A model generated the notes under the pieces. That model had not been told where the DNA came from. It saw nothing but the letters and a program-made list of their open reading frames with translations, and searched no databases. 55,782 bases of DNA, taken from positions 1-55,782 of the IMG/VR virus record IMGVR_UViG_3300031788_000021. One strand, written 5' to 3'. The translations under genes and the position numbers were made by a program. The stretch comes from a virus. Shown here in pieces: positions 16,501-22,569 of this stretch. Numbering within the stretch: the first letter of the stretch is position 1; each line of letters begins with the position of its first letter.

Positions 16501-18685
16501 GTCACTGGCTGATGAAATCCACCGCGTGTTTCAGGATCAGGGCCAGAGGTTCACGGACCTGGGCAGGGACTGGTCGAAGCCGGAGGCTTCGTTCCGTGGC
16601 CGCTGGATCGCGGCCAAGAAGAAGTCCCGCCGCGAGCGCCAGGAGGCCAAGAACCCGGACCTCAAGCGCGAGAGCGACCTCATCCGCGAGAACAAGGAGA
16701 AGCCCGAGGCCAAGGCCCCCGAGAAGCGGCCCCAGATCGAGCAGCAGATCAAGTCCCTGGGCGCGCTGCGGGCGCTGTGGCGCGTTCGCGTCGCCGCCCG
16801 TAAGGACTGGAGCGCGTCCTTCCTCTTCGACCCAGTGGAGAATCCCGTCCCCTTCCCCAAGCCCGGCCAGAAGTCGGGGCTCTGGCGCGCCGGGGTCTGG
16901 AACGAGGGTGAGGACGACCTGGACCAGCTCTGGAAGCTGACCGTGGACAACGACTCCAAGTATTACGAGGCTGCGAAGCGCTCTCTCCCTGAATTATTCG
17001 GGAAGAATGACGGGTTCCTTGAGGGGATGCCGCTGCCGGTCAGGAACTACCCCAGGGCCGTGGCCTTCCTCAAGCGCATCTTCCCCCAAGCGTGCGAGGA
17101 GCACATCTACCCGACGTGGGGCAAGGCCGAGCCCGAGCCCGGCCACGAGGGAGACCCTTTCTATCAGGGCAGCAACCAGTGGAAGGATCAGGCGAAGGAC
17201 GTAATCGGGATCATCAAGGGCCTCTACGGCGAGGAGCAGGGCGCGGTGGAGCTGGAGAAGTTTTTGGGTCGCCTCAAGCCCGGCGAGCGTGAGGACTTCC
17301 TGGAGGAGGCCGCCGAGGACCCGCTTGCGGGCATGATCCGGGGCTTCCAGGATATCATCGACAAGCAGAGGGGCGTGGCCCCCAAGGCCAAGCCCAGCCC
17401 CAAGTCCGAGCTATTCGAGGAGCACGTTAAGGAGATGCCGATGCTGGACGAGCAGGAGCGCCAGGAGAGAATAGACGCGTTGCTGGATCAGCTTCCACAA
17501 ACAACCAGTGATGAGGAGAAGCGCCAGATCGAGCAACGCATCCGTTCCCTTCGGGCGTCGCTAAAGTCCGCGTGGCTGCGGAGCGCGGCCCGCAAGAAGA
17601 AGGTCCCGAAGCAGGAGCCCGTAGTCGACGATTCCCCGGAACCTACCGAGCCAGAAGAGGACGATATCATCATCAGCAAGTCGCGGCGCGGGTACTCCGC
17701 GCGGCAGAGCGGTAAAGAAGTCGCCAGCGCCGATAAGTACGATACCCTGCTCTGGCGCGTGAAGGAGTACATGGACAAGGCCAAGTTCTGGCCCAACGTC
17801 TGGGACCAGGGTGAGCGCGGAAACTGCAACCTCATCACGTCAACGGTCCATTCCTGGAAGCCGCCGGTGCCCCCTCCTTACGGGATCGAGGCCATGACCC
17901 TGGCCAAGAACATCTTCGCGGAGTTGTCTCCGGAAGAACTCCAGGGCGCGATGCAGGCCTACAATTCTTATCCCAATGGTTACCAGGGCGCGATGAGGCG
18001 CCTCTCTGATTGGGCCAAGAGCAACACCGGGGGCATGGAGCCGGACGTCCCCGAGTTCACCGACTCCTCTTTTTGGGAGGGCGTCGGCATCCAGGTCGTG
18101 CGCATGGTCGAGGAGGAGCAGAAGCGGGCTGAGGAGAAGAAGATCAAGAACCAGACCCCGAGTGCACCGACCGAGCGCGGACCCGATGACGTCCCGGTCA
18201 TGGACCCGGCCATGAACCAGAAGACCATCGATCGCCTCCTGGACGAGTACGTGGGGGCCGACCCCGAGAAGCGTGAGCAGATCGAGAATCGCCTGCGCAG
18301 CCTCAGGATGGGGTTCAGGTCCCTGTGGTTCCGCCGCGCCCACTGCGGCGCCTGCCACGAGATTCAGTTCGCGGCCCTGCACACGCTCGCGGACATCGCC
18401 GCCGAGCACCCGGACCTGGTGAGTAAGGACCTGATCGGCAAGCTCAGCGAGATGACGTCGGGTATGCACATCCAGGAGTTCGCCGACGAGCTGGTGGACG
18501 TCGCCCTCAAGATCGAGGGCACCGAGGGGCTGGAGGACAAGGTCAAGGAGCTGCGGAACAAGGCCAAGGTCCTGACCATGATCGAGAACGGGATCGACGA
18601 CGGCGACATCGAGGTCATCGACGAGCCCAAGGAAGGATCAACCAGATTCAAGTGGCTCAAGAGAGCCGCCAAGGAGGCCGCATGA
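7568..18685 (+). CDS. Giant multidomain polyvalent-like protein / candidate polyprotein
   Basis: The product has 3705 residues (roughly 410 kDa), with a GTG start. About 18 variants of an S-F-x-x-R-W-L-R-R-A motif punctuate it. Seven lie inside a longer module: [DE]-V-P, a spacer, LLD, a SHOCT-like helical hairpin, then the Arg/Trp motif (from residues 378, 886, 1802, 2513, 2688, 3305, 3557). Shorter copies lie near 9602, 10712, 12218, 12533, 13838, 14174, 14630, 16076, 16583, 16727 and at the C-terminus (18638). Between them are different small domains: three copies of a W-I-x-P-x-G domain (7706, 10351, 16196), two SH3-like paralogues (9644, 14680), a domain with a W-C motif near residue 1200, an inorganic-pyrophosphatase-like domain (about residues 2221-2345) and several zinc ribbons (about residues 606-665, 1674-1745, 2460-2498, 2551). 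This fits phage polyvalent proteins delivered with DNA. Cleavage at the motifs is inference. Confidence 0.75.
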   Translation: MADLFGRWRARLALGGDPGGQAAPLPSATNNPDGLAEPESPSAWSGYGDIGWIGPSGNYYHINYLTEHMVWLRSQGIKKPDGWVRVVSAPGVSELGLDVKGEGEPNANQWATMEESVRECGEDAEVWVEYPSRFAKFVAGDFTDSGKTLKDFCSGAVKSDKGLGILERLAAPSFEDGLTAATRELVVQVLMENGDQMLQGALYDKVAADLVRVWSSTGRPPISFESAKIYAQSAVDMLFEVHRIDREGEPGTEGMVYLQSDLQMLADQIYGMIYWNKDPMTLEQITAAMKDSVRRGRTPQAYDNQQIDGAINSALNYLIDDEHRVKVTEHGFVAADAPKITVDEAQKGEFQPKPGSTPVQDVLRKTKFVDPEKEKNRLLDEFSQGKITREVLDQKMRQLQASFRDRWLRRAENPFQSLDDLKTMKQMQQAGWGLFVSGGAYFVIEPGQSQPRRVSVKELRSIMQSFRSAPSGPAGDDYATGYALGKAYTDGWSMSDIFNLDPMETLEMAGHMFAVCEKGEPGARLMPAEGEGGKVVKQWLKPHPIGVSYSQAKDKKSFERGFRAGWAAGETKEDKAYRKHQKQPKTKKPAPAPQPKEKVNPEDPFCAGFNPTKEYVDVDEGVEEGQPGYRKPVSYCICGHAPSSHEGWTPEWKPGMPLGGCQSCGTIGDEEGDDGFSEASLKSRWFRRASSNSNLGKWFKITGELRVWARVPKDRDEKVPTIVLPVGTEVMVMLKAEMQLGHLMAMWISWPNQKVEGVDPGDGEGVVRCEDFYRAAVPIDNSANYQGLVVKSIEWKNSDKTLGYARWGTKRVSGGVAFAIDAGGSVVFLESLDDPESVIADFQPEELRAPLTEAIQAETLPKGERPGQMRTTDVPVVDPEREKNRLLDEFSTGKITREDLDRKIRMLEASFRARWFRRAVKKMDRSPSVFVFGDNGWIMPDGKFYALMEEEVHEDFLVKNKLKPEGLVRVSTLAIQNIMLNAEDQLNLNFKGEGTVEQWSAATNMVMSVGEKDGVVVEGPGFGDVFYRKEFEESGQTLRDQVTGRDRSASFKSKWFERRADIETRIPILIKQFFPDADPKRAEARIRELAAIDPTGKQGKYLTWLLKNEVDPGTGTAEDLRDLLAVYDKAKSKAKFPAQYRDINRILPQDLKKIVDEHGAVLSQRELELAGQKVVRDDHDWKITEITSPASASALLKGRDWCVKDPRFSEQYLADGPLYLVEDKSDGEDYLIHPGRGEVKDEENNTPVLQAPRLKLSLGDDPHVGRAIEHMEVDVEDILRGMGDGDYEASDIPTNELDTALGLCMEEYESYGYLIWNVVSEMKERDISSLISQYMWARGTAPGQKRKGEPNQAQEDLIQALPIEEFSEAVLASGNAKLMAEFAVKILNSRWPQAEPKIMANEDARIAYTDRFPEEEALVPMYRQPPPGAPKPEPTEPAARETEEQTEELPLVDAPKPGPGEPGHVWERSMQVLKDDLEQGQTDPERYETKRRQIMFRPWKLRMKDYVDPASLSREKLENTEPEALEEYLKQNKDDLAPWYKNLPYGSKSEFTARLFGRWLRRAAADEPEDAPELTTEQKVQALLYEIARDNEVAGWIPDPDELIREVTNFLANEAGVDYDQVDRKWVEGMVAKLEYPGWRAYPDPKADLPPGIKLNSFRDRWLRRASVTPEGKCPACHKAPGPGRCEQCTAENRFPHNSDGRIEVVEDEGMGTVKAIVCDWCGKNLAYFDKDTPDRECVGYCTECNDNPEVQAACDALLAGLGMEMTPEGLMQGEPVEDTRMMVSDVPSMSSADKNNALNKLLDQHEKADPETKKMLEVKMRELMGSRSCWLRRSARAKALVLDPQVSVDQELMDQYLAVVKKMIDHPESAQVIESQRVDLHNRLREDARVRLLRRTRAEDTDPGWDDDVFFPVVEKFVEGVLGSEDFNRFLQVWDTASELRETRRASDASVPTPSSNPDHDIALYNLQDSEIEPLPKQIWDGYEQANYLGIALECSGDIFRELVGWNVCEGYVGEKTRRIRVYWDRLFRPIEPEAEALCKQLVALWSGMDLNGKSPRLLAVRALNVALAAHDKAGAEAALSQVEAGKKKAYFRNRWLRCLAKVSDNIGDGLEWRPSKKWPPKPGDRYFFEYHCEESEGSADAELWHRTHQPVEVLAVDEPSTPEGEADGIFGAYTIKFLDGFEGCAVGDELLDSPEQYVRPDYRSSRRASSSKRKKSKKGTETFNGLEIAIEFYPGDQKTCDSGDVVDYDDFYGEVKGTQTIADGEPVDVYLAEDAHGNDDRPVFVIHQLKKDKSYDEDKVMLGFVDEAAAMKCYETSGPPWGFGSLDTMTWDQFLNGYLKSHQSAEDMGAKSMPEIKARWMARRASNNEQKLLRELVCTVIGSDSMTVNEAVLPAGTVVGVQPQSNDHTIFFYSPLYSRMIEHGKTWRSNQYAASVEDFRAATDIGYGEGTGYEHGPECFCDECMAKDDLFTHRCPSCGSRECPGDGDTIDCRKPGTMTPEDVPVETRDSLLDRFNRGEIDEKELRRRMKQISILVRWMRRRANGETWRCTSCDFETNSDGWAQEHAEETGHSIVSQGRKEETQQDHLAGQILFAVERDLSRNGPMKESVLKAEMMRPWDGVDKEFFDLVFNKALAILNKSGKIEFNPSTDSWQIKGEVPIASLPESPSEVPTFKGRQREIVIDKLLDRWSKEPGARPQIEEQLRSLRAFKALFMMRRRAVADYELRVELWCGHNENLPVARERYRKAKAVADQFGVRFWSEEHDEDRDNVYADGYIYPTTRNILDVLSALDAVGVEYDNVDLPQELEGSTIYRAVRGAMPRSVDVNIGTIPARMASSRDRWMRRRASPLDDPSKDVNVDGYMLRPEEMSEPYWINAWISPSGKFCPMVGINHEDFIVERTISELIAEGWIRFVAAESGTAIIDTIAEPTSAQMPVVEALFFMSPVKTLEMGVGDDEDWGSFSTVSKITENDLNGGSLADEIHRVFQDQGQRFTDLGRDWSKPEASFRGRWIAAKKKSRRERQEAKNPDLKRESDLIRENKEKPEAKAPEKRPQIEQQIKSLGALRALWRVRVAARKDWSASFLFDPVENPVPFPKPGQKSGLWRAGVWNEGEDDLDQLWKLTVDNDSKYYEAAKRSLPELFGKNDGFLEGMPLPVRNYPRAVAFLKRIFPQACEEHIYPTWGKAEPEPGHEGDPFYQGSNQWKDQAKDVIGIIKGLYGEEQGAVELEKFLGRLKPGEREDFLEEAAEDPLAGMIRGFQDIIDKQRGVAPKAKPSPKSELFEEHVKEMPMLDEQERQERIDALLDQLPQTTSDEEKRQIEQRIRSLRASLKSAWLRSAARKKKVPKQEPVVDDSPEPTEPEEDDIIISKSRRGYSARQSGKEVASADKYDTLLWRVKEYMDKAKFWPNVWDQGERGNCNLITSTVHSWKPPVPPPYGIEAMTLAKNIFAELSPEELQGAMQAYNSYPNGYQGAMRRLSDWAKSNTGGMEPDVPEFTDSSFWEGVGIQVVRMVEEEQKRAEEKKIKNQTPSAPTERGPDDVPVMDPAMNQKTIDRLLDEYVGADPEKREQIENRLRSLRMGFRSLWFRRAHCGACHEIQFAALHTLADIAAEHPDLVSKDLIGKLSEMTSGMHIQEFADELVDVALKIEGTEGLEDKVKELRNKAKVLTMIENGIDDGDIEVIDEPKEGSTRFKWLKRAAKEAA
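8699..8800 (+). repeat. SHOCT-like + RWLRRA module, copy 1
   Basis: Starts LLDEFSQGKITREVLDQK and ends SFRDRWLRRA. The first part resembles the SHOCT short helical hairpin seen at protein termini; the Arg/Trp motif follows directly. It separates the first W-I-x-P-x-G/winged-helix-like region from the next domain. Confidence 0.8.
10223..10324 (+). repeat. SHOCT-like + RWFRRA module, copy 2
   Basis: Starts LLDEFSTGKITREDLDRK and ends SFRARWFRRA; it is the closest match to copy 1. A DVPVVDPEREKN leader precedes it. It separates an SH3-like domain from the second W-I-x-P-x-G domain. Confidence 0.8.
12971..13075 (+). repeat. SHOCT-like + WLRRSA module, copy 3
   Basis: Starts LLDQHEKADPETKKMLEVK and ends SCWLRRSA, preceded by DVPSMSSADKNN. 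It follows the paired zinc ribbons. Confidence 0.75.
15104..15202 (+). repeat. SHOCT-like + RWMRRRA module, copy 4
   Basis: Starts LLDRFNRGEIDEKELRRR and ends VRWMRRRA, preceded by DVPVETRDS. It is followed by a C2H2-like zinc finger (WRCTSCDF ... H). Confidence 0.75.
15629..15733 (+). repeat. SHOCT-like + MMRRRA module, copy 5
   Basis: Starts LLDRWSKEPGARPQIEEQ and ends ALFMMRRRA, preceded by EVPTFKGRQ. The Trp is replaced by Met. Confidence 0.7.
17480..17590 (+). repeat. SHOCT-like + WLRSAA module, copy 6
   Basis: Starts LLDQLPQTTSDEEKRQIEQ and ends SAWLRSAA, preceded by EMPMLDEQERQ. Confidence 0.75.
18236..18340 (+). repeat. SHOCT-like + WFRRA module, copy 7
   Basis: Starts LLDEYVGADPEKREQIENR and ends FRSLWFRRA, preceded by DVPVMDPAMN. 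It is followed by the C-terminal helical domain, which itself ends in a WLKRAA motif. Confidence 0.75.
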
Positions 18686-18981
18686 AGAGAGACTTGATGA
18701 TGATCGGATTCTCATTGCTGGCTGGGGCTTTCGGTGGATACTGTACCTGCCTCGCGCGTTTCCGCATCGTGGGAGCGCTGCTCGTCCTCGCGGGTAAGGC
18801 CGAGGCCAGGATCGACTCCGGGATCAAGGCCGAGGAGGCCAAGATCGAGGCGGATGCCGCCAAGGTCAAGGCCGACGTCGACTCTGCCCTGGGACGGACC
18901 GCCGTTCAGGTGGCCGAAGCCGTGGCCCCGGCCCAGCCCGCGCAACCGGCCCAGCCCGTGCAACCACTGGCGGGGCACTAG
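18682..18981 (+). CDS. Small membrane-anchored protein with Ala/Lys/Glu coiled region
   Basis: The product has 99 residues, with the ATG inside the stop of the giant gene (ATGA). Residues 5-35 (MMIGFSLLAGAFGGYCTCLA, then VGALLVLAG) look like a signal or membrane anchor. They are followed by an Ala/Glu/Lys/Asp helix (EEAKIEADAAKVKADVDSA) and a Pro/Gln/Ala tail with PAQPAQPAQP repeats. The shape is that of a spanin-like or anchored coiled-coil protein, but no specific family is recognised. Confidence 0.6.
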   Translation: MKRDLMMIGFSLLAGAFGGYCTCLARFRIVGALLVLAGKAEARIDSGIKAEEAKIEADAAKVKADVDSALGRTAVQVAEAVAPAQPAQPAQPVQPLAGH

Positions 18982-18998
18982 TAACTTACATCGATAGG

Positions 18999-19032
18999 GC
19001 CCTCTCCGGGGTCATGGCTCCCCGGGGAGGGC
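18999..19032. terminator. GC-rich intergenic hairpin
   Basis: GCCCTCTCCGGGG pairs with CCCCGGGGAGGGC around a 7-base loop, with one mismatch in each arm. It occupies the gap between two coupled gene blocks. There is no T-run, so termination is uncertain; RNA stability or attenuation is equally possible. Confidence 0.4.
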
Positions 19033-19043
19033 GAGGTGCGATA

Positions 19044-19385
19044 ATGAGTGATGAGGAGCGGGAGGCCGCTGGCACGGCGCCCCAGTCGTCGGAGGACTTC
19101 GTTGCCGGGGCCGTGGACGCGGTCCGGCGCGGGCTGGCTATGGGCCTCGACCAGGAGCGCGCGGTTGAGCACGCCCTGGTCAACTGGAACATGATGTCCC
19201 AGATGCTGCGCGGCGCCGACCTAACCCCGGAGGAGGTGGCCGAGGTCAGGAGTCGGTCCTCCGTGCCCGGGTCTAGTCCGACGCCGCAACAGGCGGCGTT
19301 GTCTAGCGACCTCCTTGAGCAGTACGCCCAGGGCCAGATCACGCAGACGGAGATGGAGCAGAGGATCGCGCGGGGGGCGCCATGA
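19044..19385 (+). CDS. Small protein with C-terminal SHOCT-like hairpin
   Basis: The product has 113 residues. I chose ATG 19044 because GAGG lies a few bases upstream; an upstream in-frame start falls inside the GC hairpin. The N-terminal two thirds are helical (EDFVAGAVDAVRRGLAMGLD). The last 24 residues (from nt 19311, LLEQYAQGQITQTEMEQRI) closely resemble the SHOCT-like part of the giant protein's modules. The next gene overlaps by ATGA. A role with the giant protein or terminase is possible from position. Confidence 0.6.
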   Translation: MSDEEREAAGTAPQSSEDFVAGAVDAVRRGLAMGLDQERAVEHALVNWNMMSQMLRGADLTPEEVAEVRSRSSVPGSSPTPQQAALSSDLLEQYAQGQITQTEMEQRIARGAP

Positions 19386-19936
19386 TCGACCTCGGGGACC
19401 TGTCCAAGGGCCAGGTTTCCGCCCCGATAGCGGGGCCGACGGCGCTACCCGCGCTCGCCGCGCTCAGGGACCTGGCGCTGGTGGCCCTGGCCCCGCCGGA
19501 GCCCCCGGCAGGAGACGCTCCCAAGGACGAGGCCCCGGCCCAGAAGTCGACCCCGATCCAGACCCCTCCAGGCCTGCCGCTGGCCTACGTCGAGATGAAT
19601 CTCCAGGACCAGCCGGTGCCGCAGCCCCCGACCGAGGAGATGGCCCAAGAACAGAAGAAGCCGCTGGGTCACGAACTGACCCCTGGGGTGGCCACCATGT
19701 GCCACAGGGAGTGCATCTCCTACCGCCCCGGTACTGAAGTGCGGCTCACGCAGGAGCGGATCGACCAGGGTCCGCACGTGTTCGTCAGCAGGGCTCAAAG
19801 GGACGCGCACGATCGAGGGCAACATGAAGAGGAAGAGTCCAGGGCCCCGCAAGGCCCGACGCTCGCGCACCCGGACACGCTCCGGGCCGGTACCTACGTC
19901 AAGGGAGAATCCGTCCCCTACAGACCAGGAGCCTGA
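19382..19936 (+). CDS. Hypothetical protein upstream of terminase
   Basis: The product has 184 residues, with an ATGA overlap. Residues 1-90 are Ala/Pro-rich and probably disordered. A compact patch follows (HELTPGVATMCHRECISYRP, then DQGPHVFVSRAQRD), and the sequence ends with another R-x-G-T-Y...VPYRPG element. The Cys/His (M-C-H-R-E-C) might bind metal. Lying directly before the large terminase, it is a positional candidate for a packaging partner, but nothing in the sequence proves that. Confidence 0.5.
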   Translation: MIDLGDLSKGQVSAPIAGPTALPALAALRDLALVALAPPEPPAGDAPKDEAPAQKSTPIQTPPGLPLAYVEMNLQDQPVPQPPTEEMAQEQKKPLGHELTPGVATMCHRECISYRPGTEVRLTQERIDQGPHVFVSRAQRDAHDRGQHEEEESRAPQGPTLAHPDTLRAGTYVKGESVPYRPGA

Positions 19937-19945
19937 GGAATTCAC

Positions 19946-21634
19946 GTGGATACACCAGCACAGGGAGGAGTTCTGGACGGCGAAGAAGAACCGATAGTCT
20001 TCAGCATGGCAGACGCCTTCTCCTCGCTGATGGACGTCCCCATCCGCGAGGTTGAGGCCGACCGCCACGAGGGGGACGTCCTCGCGCCTTCTGTCTCCGC
20101 CCGCTCCTTCGTCGACCCCCAGGGATTCACCAAGTACTATTTTAATCAGACCCTGTGCTCGAACCAGGTCGACATCGTCGGGGCCCTGACCTCCGACGCC
20201 AGGACCTCGATCACGGTCGAACCTCGACAAGTAGGTAAAACCAGTTCGGTCGCGGTTGCTTGCTCGATCCTGTGCGAGACCGAGGGCTTGGAGTGGAACA
20301 AGGACCATCCCGAATCCTACCGCATCGGCATCTTCGCGCCGAAGGCGGCGCAGGCGCAGCTGGACACGGACAGGATCAAGTCCTGGGCGCGATACACGAA
20401 GCAGGGCCGGGCCCTGATCAACTGGGAGGAGTCGACGAACGATAGGATCGTCTGGCACAACGGATCAGAGATCAGGATTTACTCCGCGTCTGAGCAGGCC
20501 GAGAACGACGGCAAGACCCTGAACCGGATCATCCTGGAAGAGGCGCAGAAGATCAGCGACGTCGTCGTGAGCCAGTCGATCCTGCCCATGGGCGGAGCGG
20601 TCGCGGCGAAGATCGCCAAGATCGGGACCGTGCGCCCGATCCGCAACCACTTCTTCAACTCGTGGCACAACGACGCGAAGGCCTTGAAGACCTGGCACCA
20701 CTGGCTGATCTGCGATAACCTCCTGCGCGGCGGCTTCCGCGAGTACGGTGGCCGCAAGATCAGCCAGTACGTCCTCGATATGATGCCCCTGGCCGAGAAG
20801 GAAAAGTACATCCGCGCGGGAATCTTCCCCCAGAACCCCGACTTCTACTACCCCGGTCAGCAGGAACTCAACGACTTCCTGACCCAGTACGAACTCCGGT
20901 GGCTGGAGCAGTTCGGCCTCTTCCTGGATGGTCGGGAGAAGGCGATCCTCTTCAGCGGGTTCACCCCGTTCCAGGATTCTCAGAAGTCTATGGAGGAGGA
21001 GATATACGCGGGCATCGACTTCGCGACCGGGGTCGGGGCCGACGAGACCGCTGTTTCGGTCTGGCGCCGCCGGGGAGCGGTCCTGACCAAGATATGGGGC
21101 TGTTCCTGGTCGGACATGCCCGCGCCAGATCAGAAGCGGGAGCTGCTCAACCTCTTCTGCAAGCGGGGCCCGTTCTACGGAGTGCGACTGGGCCTCGGCG
21201 ACTTCGGCGGCAACGGTGCCGCCATCATCCCGGAGCTGGCCGAGGCCGGGCTCCCGTTCCAGAGCATCAGCTTTGGCTCCAACGACAAGAACATCGTCGG
21301 GGCCTCGATGAACATGAAGACGTCGATGTTCCTCGACTTCAAGCGCCAGCTCCAGATGGGGTGGCTGCGCTACCCCGTCATGGACTCGTCGACGCCGATC
21401 GAGTTGCAGATGGACTATCAGAAGGGCGTCCGGCAGTGGACGGCCCTGGAGCAGGAGATCATCGGCTTCGGTATCAACCGCCGCATCCAATCCCCAGACT
21501 CGGATCACGACGACCTGTGCTGTGCCGACATTTTAGCAGTGCGCGCGGCCAAGATCGGACCGCAGCCCCTGGGCCAGCGCCGGTCCACGATCGGGCCGAT
21601 GCCATACTTCATCGTCAGGAGCCAGTTCCGATGA
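19946..21634 (+). CDS. terL: Terminase large subunit (packaging ATPase/nuclease)
   Basis: The 562-residue product is the DNA-packaging motor and nuclease at the portal. Walker A: PRQVGKTS, residues 93-100. Walker B: RIILEEA, 194-200, with the catalytic Glu in LEEAQ. The RNase H-like nuclease domain has its first Asp in AGIDFATG (D357), the second in GLGDFGGNG (D418) and the third cluster in SPDSDHDD (D518-D522). Length is typical for large phages. GTG start with a GAGG-type site upstream. Unlike the three head genes downstream it has no intein. The next gene overlaps by ATGA. Confidence 0.93.
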   Translation: MDTPAQGGVLDGEEEPIVFSMADAFSSLMDVPIREVEADRHEGDVLAPSVSARSFVDPQGFTKYYFNQTLCSNQVDIVGALTSDARTSITVEPRQVGKTSSVAVACSILCETEGLEWNKDHPESYRIGIFAPKAAQAQLDTDRIKSWARYTKQGRALINWEESTNDRIVWHNGSEIRIYSASEQAENDGKTLNRIILEEAQKISDVVVSQSILPMGGAVAAKIAKIGTVRPIRNHFFNSWHNDAKALKTWHHWLICDNLLRGGFREYGGRKISQYVLDMMPLAEKEKYIRAGIFPQNPDFYYPGQQELNDFLTQYELRWLEQFGLFLDGREKAILFSGFTPFQDSQKSMEEEIYAGIDFATGVGADETAVSVWRRRGAVLTKIWGCSWSDMPAPDQKRELLNLFCKRGPFYGVRLGLGDFGGNGAAIIPELAEAGLPFQSISFGSNDKNIVGASMNMKTSMFLDFKRQLQMGWLRYPVMDSSTPIELQMDYQKGVRQWTALEQEIIGFGINRRIQSPDSDHDDLCCADILAVRAAKIGPQPLGQRRSTIGPMPYFIVRSQFR

Positions 21635-21846
21635 GCACGGCGGACTACAGCATCACGTTCGACCACCCGCTCATGGGCACCAACCAGTGGGTTCTGGGGA
21701 ACGGCACCATCGGAGTAGATCAAAGCCCTGGGCGAGGCTTCACCGTGACCTACACCTATCCCGGAGGCCATTTTTCTGTGGTCCCGGATCGGAATCGTCA
21801 TGCCCCCGCCCGCGACCCGCTGCTGACTGAGGTCTGGGCCGACTAA
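21631..21846 (+). CDS. Small hypothetical protein
   Basis: The product has 71 residues, with the ATG inside the terminase stop (ATGA). It is beta-rich (YSITFDHPLMG, GFTVTYTYPGGHFSVV). It probably belongs to the terminase transcription unit. No family is recognised. Confidence 0.6.
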   Translation: MSTADYSITFDHPLMGTNQWVLGNGTIGVDQSPGRGFTVTYTYPGGHFSVVPDRNRHAPARDPLLTEVWAD

Positions 21847-21852
21847 GAATAT

Positions 21853-21954
21853 ATGGTTATACCTGGTAAAACAAACTACCTAACGACCCTAGTCAACACC
21901 AGGACCATCGCTGGCGAGTATTGCAATTTCACGAGAATCCTGCTATTAATATGA
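21853..21954 (+). CDS. Very short possible ORF
   Basis: A 33-codon frame (MVIPGKTNYLTTLVNTRT ...) whose stop overlaps the start of the next gene (ATATGAC). It lies in an AT-rich patch unlike the surroundings and has no clear ribosome binding site. It may be a translational leader or may be spurious. Confidence 0.25.
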   Translation: MVIPGKTNYLTTLVNTRTIAGEYCNFTRILLLI

Positions 21955-22148
21955 CAAGGCCATGGGACTCAATCGAGAAGGTTGAGCGCGCGTTCTATGA
22001 ATTCAATAGAGGTCAGGACGCCCGGAAGGCCAACGCCAAACTCCCTGCCAAGGGTTTTTTTGATAAGTGCATGACCGAGTTGACCAAGATCACTCCGACG
22101 GAGAAGGCGGCCCTGGCCCGGTGGCTGTGTTCCAGGATGAGGGGATAG
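21951..22148 (+). CDS. Small hypothetical protein
   Basis: The product has 65 residues, starting MTRPWDSIEKVERAFYEFNR. It is basic and helical, ending WLCSRMRG. The 5' part is noticeably AT-richer than the window. It lies between the terminase block and the membrane-anchored coiled-coil gene. No family is recognised. Confidence 0.5.
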   Translation: MTRPWDSIEKVERAFYEFNRGQDARKANAKLPAKGFFDKCMTELTKITPTEKAALARWLCSRMRG

Positions 22149-22151
22149 CCC

Positions 22152-22553
22152 ATGGGCCCACACGGTCAGCCGGAAGAACCGTCGGGGTTCCAGAGGGAGG
22201 TCCTGGTATTCATGGGAGAGATCAAGGGCCGCCTCACCAGCGTCGAGAAGGGCGTCGTCGACATCGGCGAGGAGAACTCGGTCCAGACCAAAGCCCTAGG
22301 GAAGCTCGAAGAGCAGTTCCATGGGAGGATGCGCAAGATCGAGCACACGGTCTTCGGCAACGAGGAGACGGGGAAGATCGGCCTGGCCGAGAAGGTGCGC
22401 TTCCTCGAAAGCGGCTGGGTCAAGCTCACGACCGGGGCCGTCCTCATCCTCACGATCTTGGTAGAAATTCTGAAGGCGGGGGGATCGTGGGCAGCGCATT
22501 ATGTGGCCTCCCTGCTGAGCAAAGGGGCGATCAACCCGCCCGTACATCCGTAA
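22152..22553 (+). CDS. Coiled-coil protein with C-terminal membrane segment (holin-like/XhlA-like)
   Basis: The product has 133 residues. Residues about 20-95 are a heptad-like coiled coil (GEIKGRLTSVEKGVVDIGEE, then EEQFHGRMRKIEHTVFGNEE). A membrane helix follows at about 98-112 (TGAVLILTILVEILK), then a short tail. This order (coiled coil, 'VFGN..GKIGL', then a single membrane helix) is common among small phage proteins annotated as holin accessories or haemolysin XhlA-like. A lysis role is plausible, though it lies among structural genes. ATG is 3 bases after the previous stop. Confidence 0.6.
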   Translation: MGPHGQPEEPSGFQREVLVFMGEIKGRLTSVEKGVVDIGEENSVQTKALGKLEEQFHGRMRKIEHTVFGNEETGKIGLAEKVRFLESGWVKLTTGAVLILTILVEILKAGGSWAAHYVASLLSKGAINPPVHP

Positions 22554-22569
22554 CGGAGGTATAGAAAAA

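Noticed and set aside
18999-19043. Upstream in-frame ATG (19014) as start of the 113-residue gene
   Set aside because: It lies inside the hairpin loop, with no binding site, while ATG 19044 has GAGG at suitable distance.
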